In this document: positions 17,049-26,879 of the stretch, one piece after another
How the letters are laid out: each line of letters starts with the position of its first letter
Position numbering within the stretch: the stretch's first letter is position 1
Assembly: GCA_021648025.1 (NCBI GenBank)
Contig: JAKITO010000036.1
Location: 1 to 32,874, forward strand
Reading direction: 5' to 3'
Source of the DNA: Paracoccaceae bacterium
GTDB taxonomy: Bacteria > Pseudomonadota > Alphaproteobacteria > Rhodobacterales > Rhodobacteraceae
DNA length: 32,874 nt
The notes under the pieces: model-generated
What the model saw: only the letters and a program-made list of their open reading frames with translations
Database searches by the model: none
What the model was told of the DNA's origin: nothing
Position numbers and translations under genes: made by a program

Positions 17049-18695
17049 ATGCTGCGCGTACTTGAAATTCGGGACATGCTGATCATTGACCGGTTGGAGC
17101 TGTTGTTCCAACCGGGTTTGAATGTGTTGACCGGTGAGACCGGGGCGGGCAAGTCGATCTTGTTGGAATCATTGGGTTTTGTTTTGGGTTGGCGCGGCCG
17201 CGCGGCTTTGGTGCGCCAGGGGGCGAAACAGGGCGAAGTGATAGCGGTGTTTGATCTGGCAGCGGGGCACGCGGCGCATGATGTGCTGGAAGAGGCCGGG
17301 TTGCCGAGTGGTGACAGTGAACTGATCCTGCGGCGGATCAATACCATTGACGGGCGCAAAACGGCCTGGGTCAATGACCGGCGTTGTTCCGGTGACGTGT
17401 TGCGGGCCTTGTCGGCGACGTTGGTGCAATTGCACGGACAGCAGGATGATGGCGGTCTTTTGAACCCGCGCGGGCATCGCGCGATGTTGGATGATTTTGC
17501 CGGATTAAAGGATGAGTTGGCGGATGTGACCGCCCGGTGGCGCGCTGTTGGGCAGGCGCAGGTACAGTTGGCAGATTTGCAGGCCGCATGGGATATGGTG
17601 CGGGCAGAAGAGGAATTTCTGCGCCACTCGGTGAGTGAACTGGACCAGCTGGACCCGAAACCGGGCGAAGATGCGACGCTGGATACCGCCCGGCGCAAGA
17701 TGCAAAAGGCGGGCCGCATTCGCGACGATGTGGCAAGGGCGTTTGAGTTGCTGGACGGGGCCGAGGGCAACATGGGTGACGCCCTGCGCTGGCTGGAAGA
17801 GGCCGCCGGGCAGGCGGACGGGGTGCTGGACCCACCCATCGCCAATCTGGTCGTTGCGTTGGATGCAATTGGTCAGGCGCATGATGGGGTGGCCCAAGGG
17901 TTGGCGACGCTCGAGGTCAATCCCGCGGAGCTTGAGGCCTGCGAGGAACGTCTGTTCGCCATTCGCGGTCTGGCACGTAAACATGAAGTGGGACCGGATG
18001 ATCTTGGGGATTATGCCGCTGAACTGCGCCTGAAAATGGCCGCGTTAGAGTCGGGCGAAGCGCAGGTGAATGCGCAGCAGGAAGTTTTGGACAAGGCCCA
18101 GGCAGCCTATAGCAAAACCGCCGGACAGCTAGGCAAAGCGCGCCGCGCGCACGCCGCCAGGCTGGACAAGTCGGTGATGGCCGAATTGGCGCCGCTAAAG
18201 ATGGAACGCGCTGAGTTTGTGACTGAAATCACCGCGTCAGAGCCGGGACCGACAGGGTTGGATACGGTCAGCTTTACGGTTGCCACCAATCCCGGGGCAC
18301 CGTCGGGACCGTTGAACCGGATCGCGTCGGGCGGGGAACTTAGCCGGTTCCTGCTGGCGTTGAAGGTCTGTCTGACCGGCACTGAAAGTGGTGTAACGAT
18401 GATCTTTGACGAGATTGATCGCGGTGTTGGCGGTGCGACGGCGGACGCGGTTGGTCGGCGGTTGGCGGATCTGGCCACCGCCGGGCAGGTGTTGGTGGTC
18501 ACCCATTCGCCGCAGGTGGCGGCAAGAGGCGCGCATCACTGGCAGGTCAGTAAGCAGGTCGCGGGCGGGGTTACCACGACCCATGTGGTCCCCCTGGAAG
18601 GGGACGGGCGGATGGATGAGATCGCGCGAATGCTGGCTGGCGATACCATCACGGATGAGGCAAGGGCGGCGGCAAAAGTGTTGCTGACCGGGTGA
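17049..18695 (+). CDS. recN: DNA repair protein RecN
   Basis: SMC-like ATPase that acts early in double-strand break repair. The 548 residues begin with LEIRDMLIIDRLEL and the Walker A GETGAGKS (29-36). Two coiled-coil arms follow, one on each side of the middle of the protein. The C-terminal lobe has the ABC signature RIASGGELSRF, the Walker B segment MIFDEIDRGVGG and THSPQVAA. Start ATG 17049 places LRVLEIRDM at the N-terminus. I see no GTTC-N7-GTTC SOS box in the 39 bases upstream, so SOS control, if any, would have to act further upstream. Confidence 0.95.
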   Translation: MLRVLEIRDMLIIDRLELLFQPGLNVLTGETGAGKSILLESLGFVLGWRGRAALVRQGAKQGEVIAVFDLAAGHAAHDVLEEAGLPSGDSELILRRINTIDGRKTAWVNDRRCSGDVLRALSATLVQLHGQQDDGGLLNPRGHRAMLDDFAGLKDELADVTARWRAVGQAQVQLADLQAAWDMVRAEEEFLRHSVSELDQLDPKPGEDATLDTARRKMQKAGRIRDDVARAFELLDGAEGNMGDALRWLEEAAGQADGVLDPPIANLVVALDAIGQAHDGVAQGLATLEVNPAELEACEERLFAIRGLARKHEVGPDDLGDYAAELRLKMAALESGEAQVNAQQEVLDKAQAAYSKTAGQLGKARRAHAARLDKSVMAELAPLKMERAEFVTEITASEPGPTGLDTVSFTVATNPGAPSGPLNRIASGGELSRFLLALKVCLTGTESGVTMIFDEIDRGVGGATADAVGRRLADLATAGQVLVVTHSPQVAARGAHHWQVSKQVAGGVTTTHVVPLEGDGRMDEIARMLAGDTITDEARAAAKVLLTG

Positions 18696-18768
18696 CAGAG
18701 GTGGTCGCCAAATTTCGGGCCATTTTCGGGGGACCGTTTCGCGATCGGGGGAAAGTGATTGAATATCA

Positions 18769-18796
18769 AGGGCAAAAGATTCAGGGTAAAAGATTC
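18769..18796. repeat. 14-bp tandem repeat at recN/yceI junction
   Basis: AGGGYAAAAGATTC occurs at 18769-18782 and 18783-18796 with one base difference. Each unit contains GATTC, a GANTC site of the kind methylated by CcrM in alphaproteobacteria. It overlaps the stop codon of the yceI-family gene. Confidence 0.6.
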
Positions 18797-19394
18797 AGGG
18801 CGCACGGATCACCGCCGAGATGTTCAGCCCGATAATATCGCCAACAAAGTCACTAAAACCGGTCGCACCAAACGCTGACCGGCTGATCTGGCCGCTTAGT
18901 TTGATGCTCAGCACGCCGAGGTCATCCGGCGCGGTGTCTGGCGCGCGAAACAGCCCGGCGTCAAAGGTGACCGGGCGGGTGACGCCGTGCATCGTCAGAT
19001 TGCCGGTAATCTTTGCCCCATCCGACAAGCGGCCGGCTGGCCCAAGCGTGATCCGGTCTGAGACAAATCGGATGGTCGGATAACGTGCCGCGTCAAGTAC
19101 CTTGGGACCGATCAAGGCCGGTTTGACAAACGGCAGAGGTGTGCGCACCCCGGCAACATCAAGGCTGATATCCACCCGGCTGAGGGTCAGATTGGCCGGG
19201 TTCACAATGATCAGCGAACTGAGTACCGGCATGATGCCCTTTTGACGCCCACCGCCCATGATAAAGATGAATTCAATGCGCGAGGCTTTGGTGTCCAGCA
19301 GGTATTTGGTCGGGGCGGCTGTCACGTCCGCCGGGGCCGCCAGCAACAACAGGAAAGCCATCAAAACAAGCAGGGTTTTGGGTGGGGTGATCAT
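18795..19394 (-). CDS. YceI family periplasmic protein
   Basis: A 199-residue secreted protein with a clear signal peptide (hydrophobic LLVLMAFLLLLAAPADVTAA, cleavage near residue 26). The YceI lipocalin-like fold is supported by KASRIEFIF near the start, RYPTIRFVSDRI, KITGNLTMHGVTRPVTFDA and DLGVLSIKLSGQISRSAFG. Family members bind isoprenoid-type lipids in the periplasm; the ligand here is unknown. Its start overlaps the stop of the exopolyphosphatase gene by 4 bp, so it is the last gene of the perM-hdaA-ppk1-ppx-yceI set. Confidence 0.85.
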   Translation of the reverse strand: MITPPKTLLVLMAFLLLLAAPADVTAAPTKYLLDTKASRIEFIFIMGGGRQKGIMPVLSSLIIVNPANLTLSRVDISLDVAGVRTPLPFVKPALIGPKVLDAARYPTIRFVSDRITLGPAGRLSDGAKITGNLTMHGVTRPVTFDAGLFRAPDTAPDDLGVLSIKLSGQISRSAFGATGFSDFVGDIIGLNISAVIRAP

Positions 19395-21034
19395 GCGGAA
19401 CCTTTCGCATTGATGGGCGCAAAGGGCAGGTGATTTAACGCAAGATTAAGGGGTTTCACCCGATTGTTATCCTTTGGCGCGCGCGGTTTTTGCATTTTGA
19501 TCCGGGTTTCACAGTCCAATGCCTGTGCCAGGGCGGCCAACCGGGCCTGGGCCACTTCTCCAAATACGGCTTCAGCGGTTGGTGCCAGGGTCAGTTCCAA
19601 TCGCATTTTCTTGGGAAACAGCCGCAAACTGGCCAAAGGTCCCTGGCTGGACCTGGTGTTTTGTGGCCAGAGCATCGCCCCAAACCGCATCGCCCGGCCA
19701 AGAATTTCGGCCTGTTGCAGGTGTTTTTCATCCAGCAGCGTCAGCAAGGGCGCAAACCTTGAACCCATGGGTTTGCTGGAATAGCGATATTGCAGGGCCA
19801 GCCCCAGAAACACCCGTTCCGAATGCTTTAGCCCGCCCATATTGGCACGGGTGGCATAATCAAAACACAACTCGGCGCGGAAATCGGGATGGGCGCGCCA
19901 ACTGACATCATGCAGCAGGCACGCGGCCTTGATCAGGCGAACCTGCCCGACACCCAAACCGGCGGGGAGGGATTTGAACAGCGGGCTGACAAAGTCGTAC
20001 AAGGTCCGGCCAAACCCCGGCAGGCGCGCATCTTTGTGTTCGGCAAAGCGGCAGGCCTCGATCAGGGGGTCACGGTCGCGCAGGCGCTGGGACATTTGTT
20101 CGTACAGCAGCCCTTCGCGGATGCCATAGCTTGAAATGGCGATGTCTTTGGGTTTGAATGTGCGGATCAGACGGGCCAGCACCTCAAGCGCGTAAGGCAC
20201 CAGGGCCATGCGAGCGGCTGAAACCCGGGCCAAGGCGCGCAGGTTCTCGGGGTCGCGGCCTTCGAAAAAACGGGTGGTTTCCTGCACCGATGTCACCGTC
20301 ATGCGGTATTCATGCAAAACACTTAAAGGATAGCCGCGCCGGGCCATGTCAATTCGGGCAATCGCGCGCCAACTGCCACCGACCAGAAACAGCCGGTCGC
20401 GTTGTGGACCCATCGTCGCCTTCAGCCCGTCCACCACAGATTTGATGTGGGCGCGCCGCCCCTTGCGCCCGCCCTTGAGGTCGCGCAGTTTCAGCGGCCC
20501 AAGTTCCGAGGTGGCACGCCGCCCCACCTTACCTTTGCCGATCTCGGCCAGTTCCATTGACGCCCCGCCAATGTCGCAGATCAACCCATAGGCGCCGGGC
20601 CAGCCGAGCAGCACGCCCTGAGCCGAAAGCCGGGCCTCTTCTTTGCCGTTGATCACCTGGATTTCCAGGCCGGTCCGGGCCAGCACATCGGCGCAGAAAT
20701 CCGGCCCGTCACTTGCATCGCGCACGGCGGCGGTGGCAACAACGCTGAGTGGTGGCAGGCGCATGCCGTCCGCCAGATGGGCAAACCGGATCAGCGCCTT
20801 CAGCGCGCGCACGCGCCCTTCGGGGTTAAGCCGCCCCGAGGTGGCCAGCCCGGACCCCAGCCCACACATGATCTTTTCGTTATAGAAATACGCGGGCGAG
20901 CGGGCAGCGCCATCAAACACCACCAGGCGGACCGAGTTCGAGCCAACATCAACCACGCCCACCCTGGACAAGGCCCGCGCATCAGGGTCGTTGAACAACG
21001 CGCGACCAAATGGGTTTTGGGATTGTTTCGGCAT
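19391..21034 (-). CDS. ppx: Ppx/GppA family exopolyphosphatase
   Basis: Hydrolyses the end phosphates of polyphosphate, or pppGpp, in the cytoplasm. The 547 residues show the N-terminal phosphate-binding VVDVGSNSVRLVVFDG (27-42), AAVRDASDGPDF, NGKEEARLSAQG and the second phosphate loop CDIGGASMEL, then a C-terminal HD-like helical region with LLHDVSWRAHPDFRAE. Start ATG 21034 has GAGGA just upstream. It follows ppk1 by 18 bases, the classic kinase-phosphatase pairing. The sequence does not decide between polyphosphate and pppGpp as main substrate. Confidence 0.9.
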   Translation of the reverse strand: MPKQSQNPFGRALFNDPDARALSRVGVVDVGSNSVRLVVFDGAARSPAYFYNEKIMCGLGSGLATSGRLNPEGRVRALKALIRFAHLADGMRLPPLSVVATAAVRDASDGPDFCADVLARTGLEIQVINGKEEARLSAQGVLLGWPGAYGLICDIGGASMELAEIGKGKVGRRATSELGPLKLRDLKGGRKGRRAHIKSVVDGLKATMGPQRDRLFLVGGSWRAIARIDMARRGYPLSVLHEYRMTVTSVQETTRFFEGRDPENLRALARVSAARMALVPYALEVLARLIRTFKPKDIAISSYGIREGLLYEQMSQRLRDRDPLIEACRFAEHKDARLPGFGRTLYDFVSPLFKSLPAGLGVGQVRLIKAACLLHDVSWRAHPDFRAELCFDYATRANMGGLKHSERVFLGLALQYRYSSKPMGSRFAPLLTLLDEKHLQQAEILGRAMRFGAMLWPQNTRSSQGPLASLRLFPKKMRLELTLAPTAEAVFGEVAQARLAALAQALDCETRIKMQKPRAPKDNNRVKPLNLALNHLPFAPINAKGSA

Positions 21035-21052
21035 CAGGTCCTCGGGCGCGGG

Positions 21053-23281
21053 TTAATCTTCGGTGTGGGTTAGTTTGGGCACGTCAGACGCCCCCGCCGA
21101 TCCGCGCCCGGACAGCGATGGGTTTTCCATGAAAAACCGATGGCAGTTGAAGGCCGATTCGCCATCAGAGGTTGCTTGGCGGGTAAATGTGCCGTCCGGG
21201 TTCATAACCCAGCTTTGCGCCGTATCGCTAAGGTTGGCAGCCATGATCTGGCTGACGATCTGGGCCTTGACCGTCGCATTGTTGATTTCAACCAGGGTTT
21301 CCACCCGCCGGTTCAGATTGCGCCCCATCCAGTCGGCGGAACTGATGAACACCCGCGCCTTTCTGGCAGGTAAACCGTAACCATTGCCGAAACAAACGAT
21401 GCGCGAATGTTCCAGAAACCGGCCAATCACCGATTTCACCCGGATGTTTTCCGACAGGCCTTTGACGCCCGGTCTTAACCCGCAAATGCCCCGGATGATC
21501 AGGCTGATCTGCACCCCGCCTTGCGAGGCGCGGTACAGCGCGTCGATCACCTCGGCGTCAATCAGCGCGTTCATCTTGGCCCAGATTACGGCGGGCTTGC
21601 CGGCCTTGGCATAGGCAATTTCGCCGTCAATCAGCTCGATCAGCCTTGATTTCAGGGTCAGGGGCGATATCGCCAGATTATCCAGAACCTCCGGCTGGGC
21701 ATATCCCGACAGGTAGTTGAACACCTTGATTGCATCGCGCCCCAGTTCGGTGTCACAGGTGAACAGCGACAGATCTGTGTAAAACCGAGCCGTTATAGGG
21801 TGGTAATTGCCAGTGCCGTAATGGGTGTACGTCACCAGGTTTTCACCCTCGCGCCGGACGACGATCGAGATTTTCGCGTGGGTTTTAAGGTCTGTAAACC
21901 CGTAAACAACATGTGCCCCGGCCCGTTCCAGGCGGCGCGACTGGCGAATATTGGCGGCTTCGTCAAACCGGGCTTTCAACTCGACCAGGGCGGTCACCGA
22001 TTTACCGGCCTCTGCCGCCTCGCACAGGGCTTCGACAATCGGGCTGTCGCGCGAGGTGCGGTAAAACGTCTGGCGGATTGCCAATACATCCGGGTCACGC
22101 GCCGCCTGTTGCAGGAAGCGGACCACCATGTCAAAGGTCTCATACGGGTGATGCAGCAGCATGTCCTTTTGGCGGATCGCCGCGAACATATCGCCCCCAA
22201 AGTCGGTGACCCGTTCGGGCACACGCGAGGTAAACAACGGCCATTGCAGGTCGGGCCGGTCAATCTGGACCAGTTGCTCAAGGTCAGACATGCCGATCAT
22301 GCCATCAATCTCGATCATTTCATCGGGATTGACTTGCAGCTCTTTCATGATCACGCTCATCAGTTTTGGCGGCGCGCCGGTTGAATGGGTCATGCGCACC
22401 ACTTCGCCGCGCCGCCGCCGTTTCAGGGCGACTTCGAATTCGCGTACCAGGTCTTCGGCCTCTTCCTCGACTTCCAGATCGCTGTCACGCAGCACCCGGA
22501 ATTCGAAATGGGACTTAAGGCGATAACCTGGGAACAGGTCCTGGATATGCAGCACCAAAAGCTCTTGCAGCGGCAGGAACCGGTGTTGGGTGGCCGCGCC
22601 GTCCAGGGTTTTGGGCAACGGGATGAACCGGTCAATCTGGCGCGGCACAGGTAATAGCGCCTGAAGCGGTTTCTTGTCGCTTTGGCGTACCAGTTGCAGG
22701 GCAAGTGTGTAACCGGCATTGGGGATGAACGGGAACGGATGTGCGGGGTCGATGGCCAGCGGCGACAGGACCGGAAACACCTGGGTCAGGAACACATCGG
22801 CCAGAAAATCCTTGTCCTGGTCCTGTAGGGCGTCGCGGGTCAGAACCACAATGCCCTGGGCCTCAAGTTCCTGTGTCAGGGTGCTTAACACCCGTTGTTG
22901 TGCCTGCATCAGCTTGCGGGCGTCTTCGTGGATCAGGGTCAATTGCTGGGTCGGCGACAATCCGTCGGCGGCGGGCGTGGTATGGCCGCCGTTATGCAGT
23001 TCTCGCAGGCCGGCCACACGCACGGTAAAGAATTCGTCCAGATTATTGGCCGAGATTGATACGAACCGCAAGCGTTCGAGCAGCGGCACGCGGGGGTTTT
23101 CCGCCTCTTCCAATACGCGCCAGTTGAAGTTGAGCCAGCTGAGTTCGCGATTGTTGAACCGGCCCGGTCCGGTGATGTCGATATCCGGCAGGGTGACCGG
23201 CGTGGCAAAGGCGGATTTGAGAAAATCGGCATGGGTCGCGGTTTGGGGCATGTCGTGGAGCATGAAGAACATTCTGACCAT
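21053..23281 (-). CDS. ppk1: Polyphosphate kinase
   Basis: Makes polyphosphate from ATP by a phospho-histidine route. The protein is about 742 residues, normal for PPK1. It shows the N-terminal NRELSWLNFNWRVLEEA, RLRFVSISANNLDEFFTVRV, the catalytic region with QTFYRTS and FTDLKTHAKISIVV (active-site His in THAK), and a C-terminal SSADWMGRNLNRRVE. The start is uncertain: ATG 23281, 23272, 23263 and 23251 are all in frame, none has a clear ribosome binding site, and a TTG at 23326 would overlap hdaA. I used ATG 23281. The gene lies 28 bases after hdaA. Confidence 0.92.
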   Translation of the reverse strand: MVRMFFMLHDMPQTATHADFLKSAFATPVTLPDIDITGPGRFNNRELSWLNFNWRVLEEAENPRVPLLERLRFVSISANNLDEFFTVRVAGLRELHNGGHTTPAADGLSPTQQLTLIHEDARKLMQAQQRVLSTLTQELEAQGIVVLTRDALQDQDKDFLADVFLTQVFPVLSPLAIDPAHPFPFIPNAGYTLALQLVRQSDKKPLQALLPVPRQIDRFIPLPKTLDGAATQHRFLPLQELLVLHIQDLFPGYRLKSHFEFRVLRDSDLEVEEEAEDLVREFEVALKRRRRGEVVRMTHSTGAPPKLMSVIMKELQVNPDEMIEIDGMIGMSDLEQLVQIDRPDLQWPLFTSRVPERVTDFGGDMFAAIRQKDMLLHHPYETFDMVVRFLQQAARDPDVLAIRQTFYRTSRDSPIVEALCEAAEAGKSVTALVELKARFDEAANIRQSRRLERAGAHVVYGFTDLKTHAKISIVVRREGENLVTYTHYGTGNYHPITARFYTDLSLFTCDTELGRDAIKVFNYLSGYAQPEVLDNLAISPLTLKSRLIELIDGEIAYAKAGKPAVIWAKMNALIDAEVIDALYRASQGGVQISLIIRGICGLRPGVKGLSENIRVKSVIGRFLEHSRIVCFGNGYGLPARKARVFISSADWMGRNLNRRVETLVEINNATVKAQIVSQIMAANLSDTAQSWVMNPDGTFTRQATSDGESAFNCHRFFMENPSLSGRGSAGASDVPKLTHTED

Positions 23282-23309
23282 TGCGGCGGGAAAGGCTATT
23301 GTACCCGGT

Positions 23310-24026
23310 TCAGTCCGGTTCAGCAATCAGGCGCACCGCAAGGGGGCGTGAAATGGCGCGCGATTGTGCCATTGCCGCGCGGTCAAGGCGTGCCACAATG
23401 GTGGCGGCGGCCTGAAACGAGCGGTCGATATGGGCGACAAGATACGGGATCACATCCGGTTTCGGAGTGATTTGCCGGTCGTTGAACAGCTTGGCCAGCA
23501 AGGCGGCAAGCAATGCGTCGTCTGGCGGTGCCAGGCTGACCAGATGCGCACCGGCCATGCGGCTTTGCAGGTCGGGCAGGGACAGGCCCCAGTGCGACGG
23601 CGCGGATCTGCCGGTCAGTAACAGAGGCTGACCTTCGGACAGGGCCAGATTGTGCAGGTGAAACAATGCGGCCTGTGCGGCGGAGTTGTTGGCAATTTGC
23701 GGTACGTCTTCGACCGCGACCGGGGATCGGGCAAGGGTTGGCACATCAATGTCGCCCAGGTCGCGCGCGTTCAGCACAGATGCGCCCGACCCCGCCGCCC
23801 AGACATGGGTAAGGTGGGTTTTGCCGGACCCTTCGGGACCACAAAGCACCAGCCTGCCGTCAGGCCAGGACGGGGGGGAGGACGCAAGAGGGGCCGCAAG
23901 AGAGGATGCGGGCGCGCCCGCAATAGTGGCGACGGCCACGGCGTTCCCGGGCGAGACAAAGAAATCATCCCGGCCCAGAGCAGGTTTGGAGGGCAGATCA
24001 AAGGCCAGCTGTTTGGATGGGTTCAC
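23310..24026 (-). CDS. hdaA: DnaA-related regulatory inactivator HdaA
   Basis: AAA+ protein related to DnaA that, with the beta clamp, promotes ATP hydrolysis on DnaA after replication starts. The 238 residues begin with QLAFDL (6-11), a good clamp-binding peptide, followed by DDFFVSPGN, Walker A GPEGSGKTH (63-71), a Walker B-like VAVEDV, and the C-terminal helical lobe; there is no DnaA DNA-binding domain. The start is GTG 24026, 9 bases after the perM stop. The position between perM and ppk1 follows a gene order I recall from related genomes. Confidence 0.88.
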   Translation of the reverse strand: MNPSKQLAFDLPSKPALGRDDFFVSPGNAVAVATIAGAPASSLAAPLASSPPSWPDGRLVLCGPEGSGKTHLTHVWAAGSGASVLNARDLGDIDVPTLARSPVAVEDVPQIANNSAAQAALFHLHNLALSEGQPLLLTGRSAPSHWGLSLPDLQSRMAGAHLVSLAPPDDALLAALLAKLFNDRQITPKPDVIPYLVAHIDRSFQAAATIVARLDRAAMAQSRAISRPLAVRLIAEPD

Positions 24027-24035
24027 GGGGTTTGG

Positions 24036-25103
24036 TCACTTGTCCTTGGTGTGGCTTTTGCCTTGAAACAGGTGGCTTTTGGTATACTGCCCAACACCAA
24101 AGCGGGTCAACACGCCCAACATTGCCGCCAATGGCACAGCCACCAGCATGCCGACAAATCCGAACAGCCCGCCAAATACCGACAGCGCCAGCAACAGCCA
24201 GACGGGATGCAAACCAATTGAATCTCCGACCAGTTTAGGCGTCAGAAAGTTGCCTTCGGCCAGCTGGCCTATGACAAATATCAACGCCACCAAACCAATC
24301 GTCCCCCATTCGCCCCAGAACTGAAACAACGCCAGGCCAATCGCCAAGGTCCCGCCGATCAAGGCGCCAAGATAAGGGATGAACGTGACCAATCCGGCAA
24401 TAAACCCGACCACAAGGCCAAATTGCAGGCCCACAGCCATCAACGCGACGGCATAATAGGTGCCAAGGATCAGGCTGACTGTGCCCATGCCACGGATAAA
24501 GGAAGCCAGCGTATTGTCCACTTCGCGCGCCAGCTGGCGAATGGTGGGCGCGTGATCACGCGGCAACAATTCGTCGATCCGGGCGATCATCCGATCCCAG
24601 TCAAGCAGCATATACACCGCAACCACCGGGGTGATCACCAGCAGGATCAGGATGCTGACCAATGACTTGGCTGAGCCGACTACGCCGTTCAACACTGCTC
24701 CACCCTTGCTTTTCAGGGCTTCTCCGATGTCGATCAGCACCCGCCGGATGCCGGAATTTTCGTCCAGAAGCGACGGGAACCTACCGCTGAAAAATGCCCA
24801 TAGATCGCGGAACACCTGGGGCATGATCTCGATCAGTTCAAACAATTGTTCGAGCAGGGCAGGAATGACGGCCAGGGCCAGGATCACAAACACCACAATG
24901 GCACCAACGGTGATCAGAGCCGTGGCCATGGTGCGCGACAGGCCCCAGGTTTCAAGCCGGTCGGCCACGGGATCCATGAAATAGGCAATTGCCCCGCCCA
25001 GAACAAACGGCAGCAGCATATTGCCCAGCAGCCATAAGGCCAGAACCAGCACCGCCGCGGCGATGCTCCAGTATCTGATCTGGTTCTGGGGTTGCTGTTG
25101 CAT
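24036..25103 (-). CDS. AI-2E/PerM family transporter
   Basis: A 355-residue polytopic membrane protein of the AI-2E transporter/PerM family. Hydrophobic segments occur at about 12-45, 60-85, 145-170 and in several C-terminal helices. A central soluble stretch holds LWAFFSGRFPSLLDENSG. The C-terminal family signature is visible as FIPYLGALIGGTLAIGLA and EGNFLTPKLVGDSIGLHPV. Substrate is unknown: family members have been linked to autoinducer-2 export or Na+/H+ exchange. Start ATG 25103 has AGGGAA about 9 bases upstream. It is the first gene of the hdaA-ppk1-ppx set. Confidence 0.88.
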   Translation of the reverse strand: MQQQPQNQIRYWSIAAAVLVLALWLLGNMLLPFVLGGAIAYFMDPVADRLETWGLSRTMATALITVGAIVVFVILALAVIPALLEQLFELIEIMPQVFRDLWAFFSGRFPSLLDENSGIRRVLIDIGEALKSKGGAVLNGVVGSAKSLVSILILLVITPVVAVYMLLDWDRMIARIDELLPRDHAPTIRQLAREVDNTLASFIRGMGTVSLILGTYYAVALMAVGLQFGLVVGFIAGLVTFIPYLGALIGGTLAIGLALFQFWGEWGTIGLVALIFVIGQLAEGNFLTPKLVGDSIGLHPVWLLLALSVFGGLFGFVGMLVAVPLAAMLGVLTRFGVGQYTKSHLFQGKSHTKDK

Positions 25104-25520
25104 GCCGGTGTTCCCTGATATCTTGTCATCACATTGCCCATGCAGGGGCTGGTTTCAAGGGGGTGACGCGAATTCGCGGCTATTCCAGGTCAACGCTGCT
25201 CTGGTTTGGCCCGCATCCGCGCTTTATTGCCACGCACCAGCATGACCATTTCGCTGCGCATGTAGGGGGCCGGGAAATCAACCATTCCCTTGCGGTCTTT
25301 GCGGATGGTGATGCCGGTTATGCGCGGATTAAACTGGGCGCCGGAAACGGACGGGATCATCGCATCCCAGCTGATGTTTTCAAATGCCACGGTGATGGTG
25401 ATGCCGCTTCACCACAGGTCAACCCGGAACCGGGCCATGCGACAACCATCATCGCGCATTGCCTGACCCAGCCCAATGGCTTAGACCGCGAACAACACAT
25501 TCCAACCCGAAAGAGACGCC
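25104..25520. other. 417-bp gap between divergent perM and proS
   Basis: This gap must hold the promoters of both divergent transcription units, but I cannot pick a clear -35/-10 pair. No tRNA fold or repeat array is visible. The only open frame worth noting is the small minus-strand frame listed separately. Confidence 0.5.
25190..25390 (-). CDS. Doubtful small ORF, 66 codons
   Basis: A minus-strand frame from GTG 25390 to a stop at 25190, open from about 25411. It begins AFENISWDAMIPSVSG and is rich in Arg/Lys at the end. I do not recognise it, it has no ribosome binding site, and it lies in the perM-proS promoter gap. It may be chance, a gene remnant, or a small protein. Confidence 0.15.
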   Translation of the reverse strand: MAFENISWDAMIPSVSGAQFNPRITGITIRKDRKGMVDFPAPYMRSEMVMLVRGNKARMRAKPEQR

Positions 25521-26879
25521 ATGCGCCTGACCCGATATTTCCTGCCCGTTCTGAAAGAAAACCCCTCTGAGGCGCAGATCGTTAGCCATCGTCTGATGCT
25601 GCGGGCGGGGATGATCAAACAGGCCTCGTCCGGGATTTATTCCTGGTTGCCGCTGGGCTTTAAGGTGCTGCGCAAGATCGAAGATATCGTGCACGAGGAA
25701 CAGGCCCGCGCCGGTCATATTGCCATTCAGATGCCGACCATCCAATCGGCGGATTTGTGGCGCGAATCCGGGCGTTATGATGATTACGGCGAAGAAATGC
25801 TTCGCATCAAGGACCGGCATGGGCGCGACATGCTGTTCACCCCGACCGCCGAGGAACTGGTCACGGATATTTTCCGCGCCCATGTCAGCAGTTACAAGGA
25901 TCTGCCGCTGACCCTGTACCAGATCCAGTGGAAATTCCGCGACGAGATCCGCCCAAGGTTCGGCATCATGCGCGGGCGTGAATTTTATATGAAGGACGGC
26001 TATAACTTCGACATTTCGAAAGAGGCGGCTTTGCACGCCTATAACCGCCATCTGGTCAGCTATTTGCGTACCTACGAACGGATGGGCCTTCAGGCGATCC
26101 CGATGCGGGCGGATTCCGGCCCGATCGGCGGCGATAATACGCACGAATTTCTGGTGCTGGCTGAAACTGGCGAATCTGAGGTATTTTATGACAGTGCGGT
26201 AACTGATCTGCGGTTTGGCGACCGCGAAATCGACTACGCGGATGTTGCCCAATGTGCCGGGGTGCTTGAGGAATTCACCTCGCGTTATGCCCGTACGGAT
26301 GAAACCCACGACGAGGCGCTGTTCAACGGCGTGCCCGAAGAACGCCGCCGGGTGGCACGGGGCATTGAAGTCGGGCAGATATTCTATTTTGGCACCAAGT
26401 ATTCCGAGGCGATGGGCGCCACGGTGCAAAACGCCGACGGCAAACCGGTGCCGGTGCATATGGGCAGCCATGGCATCGGCGTGTCGCGCCTGTTGGGGGC
26501 CATCATCGAGGCCAATCATGACGACAACGGCATCATCTGGCCCGAAGGCGTGACGCCGTTTCACTGTGGCATCATCAACCTGAAACAGGGCGACGAGGCG
26601 GCGGATGGCGCTTGCGAGGCGCTGTATTCGGCGTTGACCGCCGCCGGGCTTGAGCCGCTTTATGATGACCGCAAGGAACGCGCGGGGGGCAAGTTCGCCA
26701 CCATGGACCTGATCGGTCTGCCGTGGCGGATCACGGTTGGGCCACGTGGATTGAAAAACGGCGTGGTCGAACTGACCAGTCGGCGCACCGGGATCAGCGA
26801 AGAAATGACCCCCGAGGCGGCGGTGGCGCGGGTGGTGGAAATCTATGTGCCGCATCTGGCGGCAGGGCGCGCGGGTTAA
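25521..26879 (+). CDS. proS: Prolyl-tRNA synthetase, short alphaproteobacterial form
   Basis: Class II synthetase that charges tRNA-Pro. The 452 residues have [20 protein letters not shown], motif 2 [20 protein letters not shown] and motif 3 [17 protein letters not shown], then an anticodon-binding domain ending at AGRAG. The YbaK-like editing insertion of the long bacterial form is missing, as is usual in alphaproteobacteria, so mischarged Ala-tRNA-Pro must be cleared by a separate protein. Start ATG 25521 has GAAAGAGA upstream. Its stop overlaps the stop of the converging ImuA-like gene by 2 bases. Confidence 0.95.
   Translation: MRLTRYFLPVLKENPSEAQIVSHRLMLRAGMIKQASSGIYSWLPLGFKVLRKIEDIVHEEQARAGHIAIQMPTIQSADLWRESGRYDDYGEEMLRIKDRHGRDMLFTPTAEELVTDIFRAHVSSYKDLPLTLYQIQWKFRDEIRPRFGIMRGREFYMKDGYNFDISKEAALHAYNRHLVSYLRTYERMGLQAIPMRADSGPIGGDNTHEFLVLAETGESEVFYDSAVTDLRFGDREIDYADVAQCAGVLEEFTSRYARTDETHDEALFNGVPEERRRVARGIEVGQIFYFGTKYSEAMGATVQNADGKPVPVHMGSHGIGVSRLLGAIIEANHDDNGIIWPEGVTPFHCGIINLKQGDEAADGACEALYSALTAAGLEPLYDDRKERAGGKFATMDLIGLPWRITVGPRGLKNGVVELTSRRTGISEEMTPEAAVARVVEIYVPHLAAGRAG

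Noticed and set aside
23308..23322. GTTC pair near the ppk1 start as a second SOS box
   Set aside because: The spacer is 6 bases instead of 7, and the site overlaps the hdaA stop in a simple 10-bp tandem repeat.
25163..25570. 135-codon plus-strand open frame overlapping the proS start
   Set aside because: It overlaps the proS 5' end in another frame and is His/Arg-rich without motifs.
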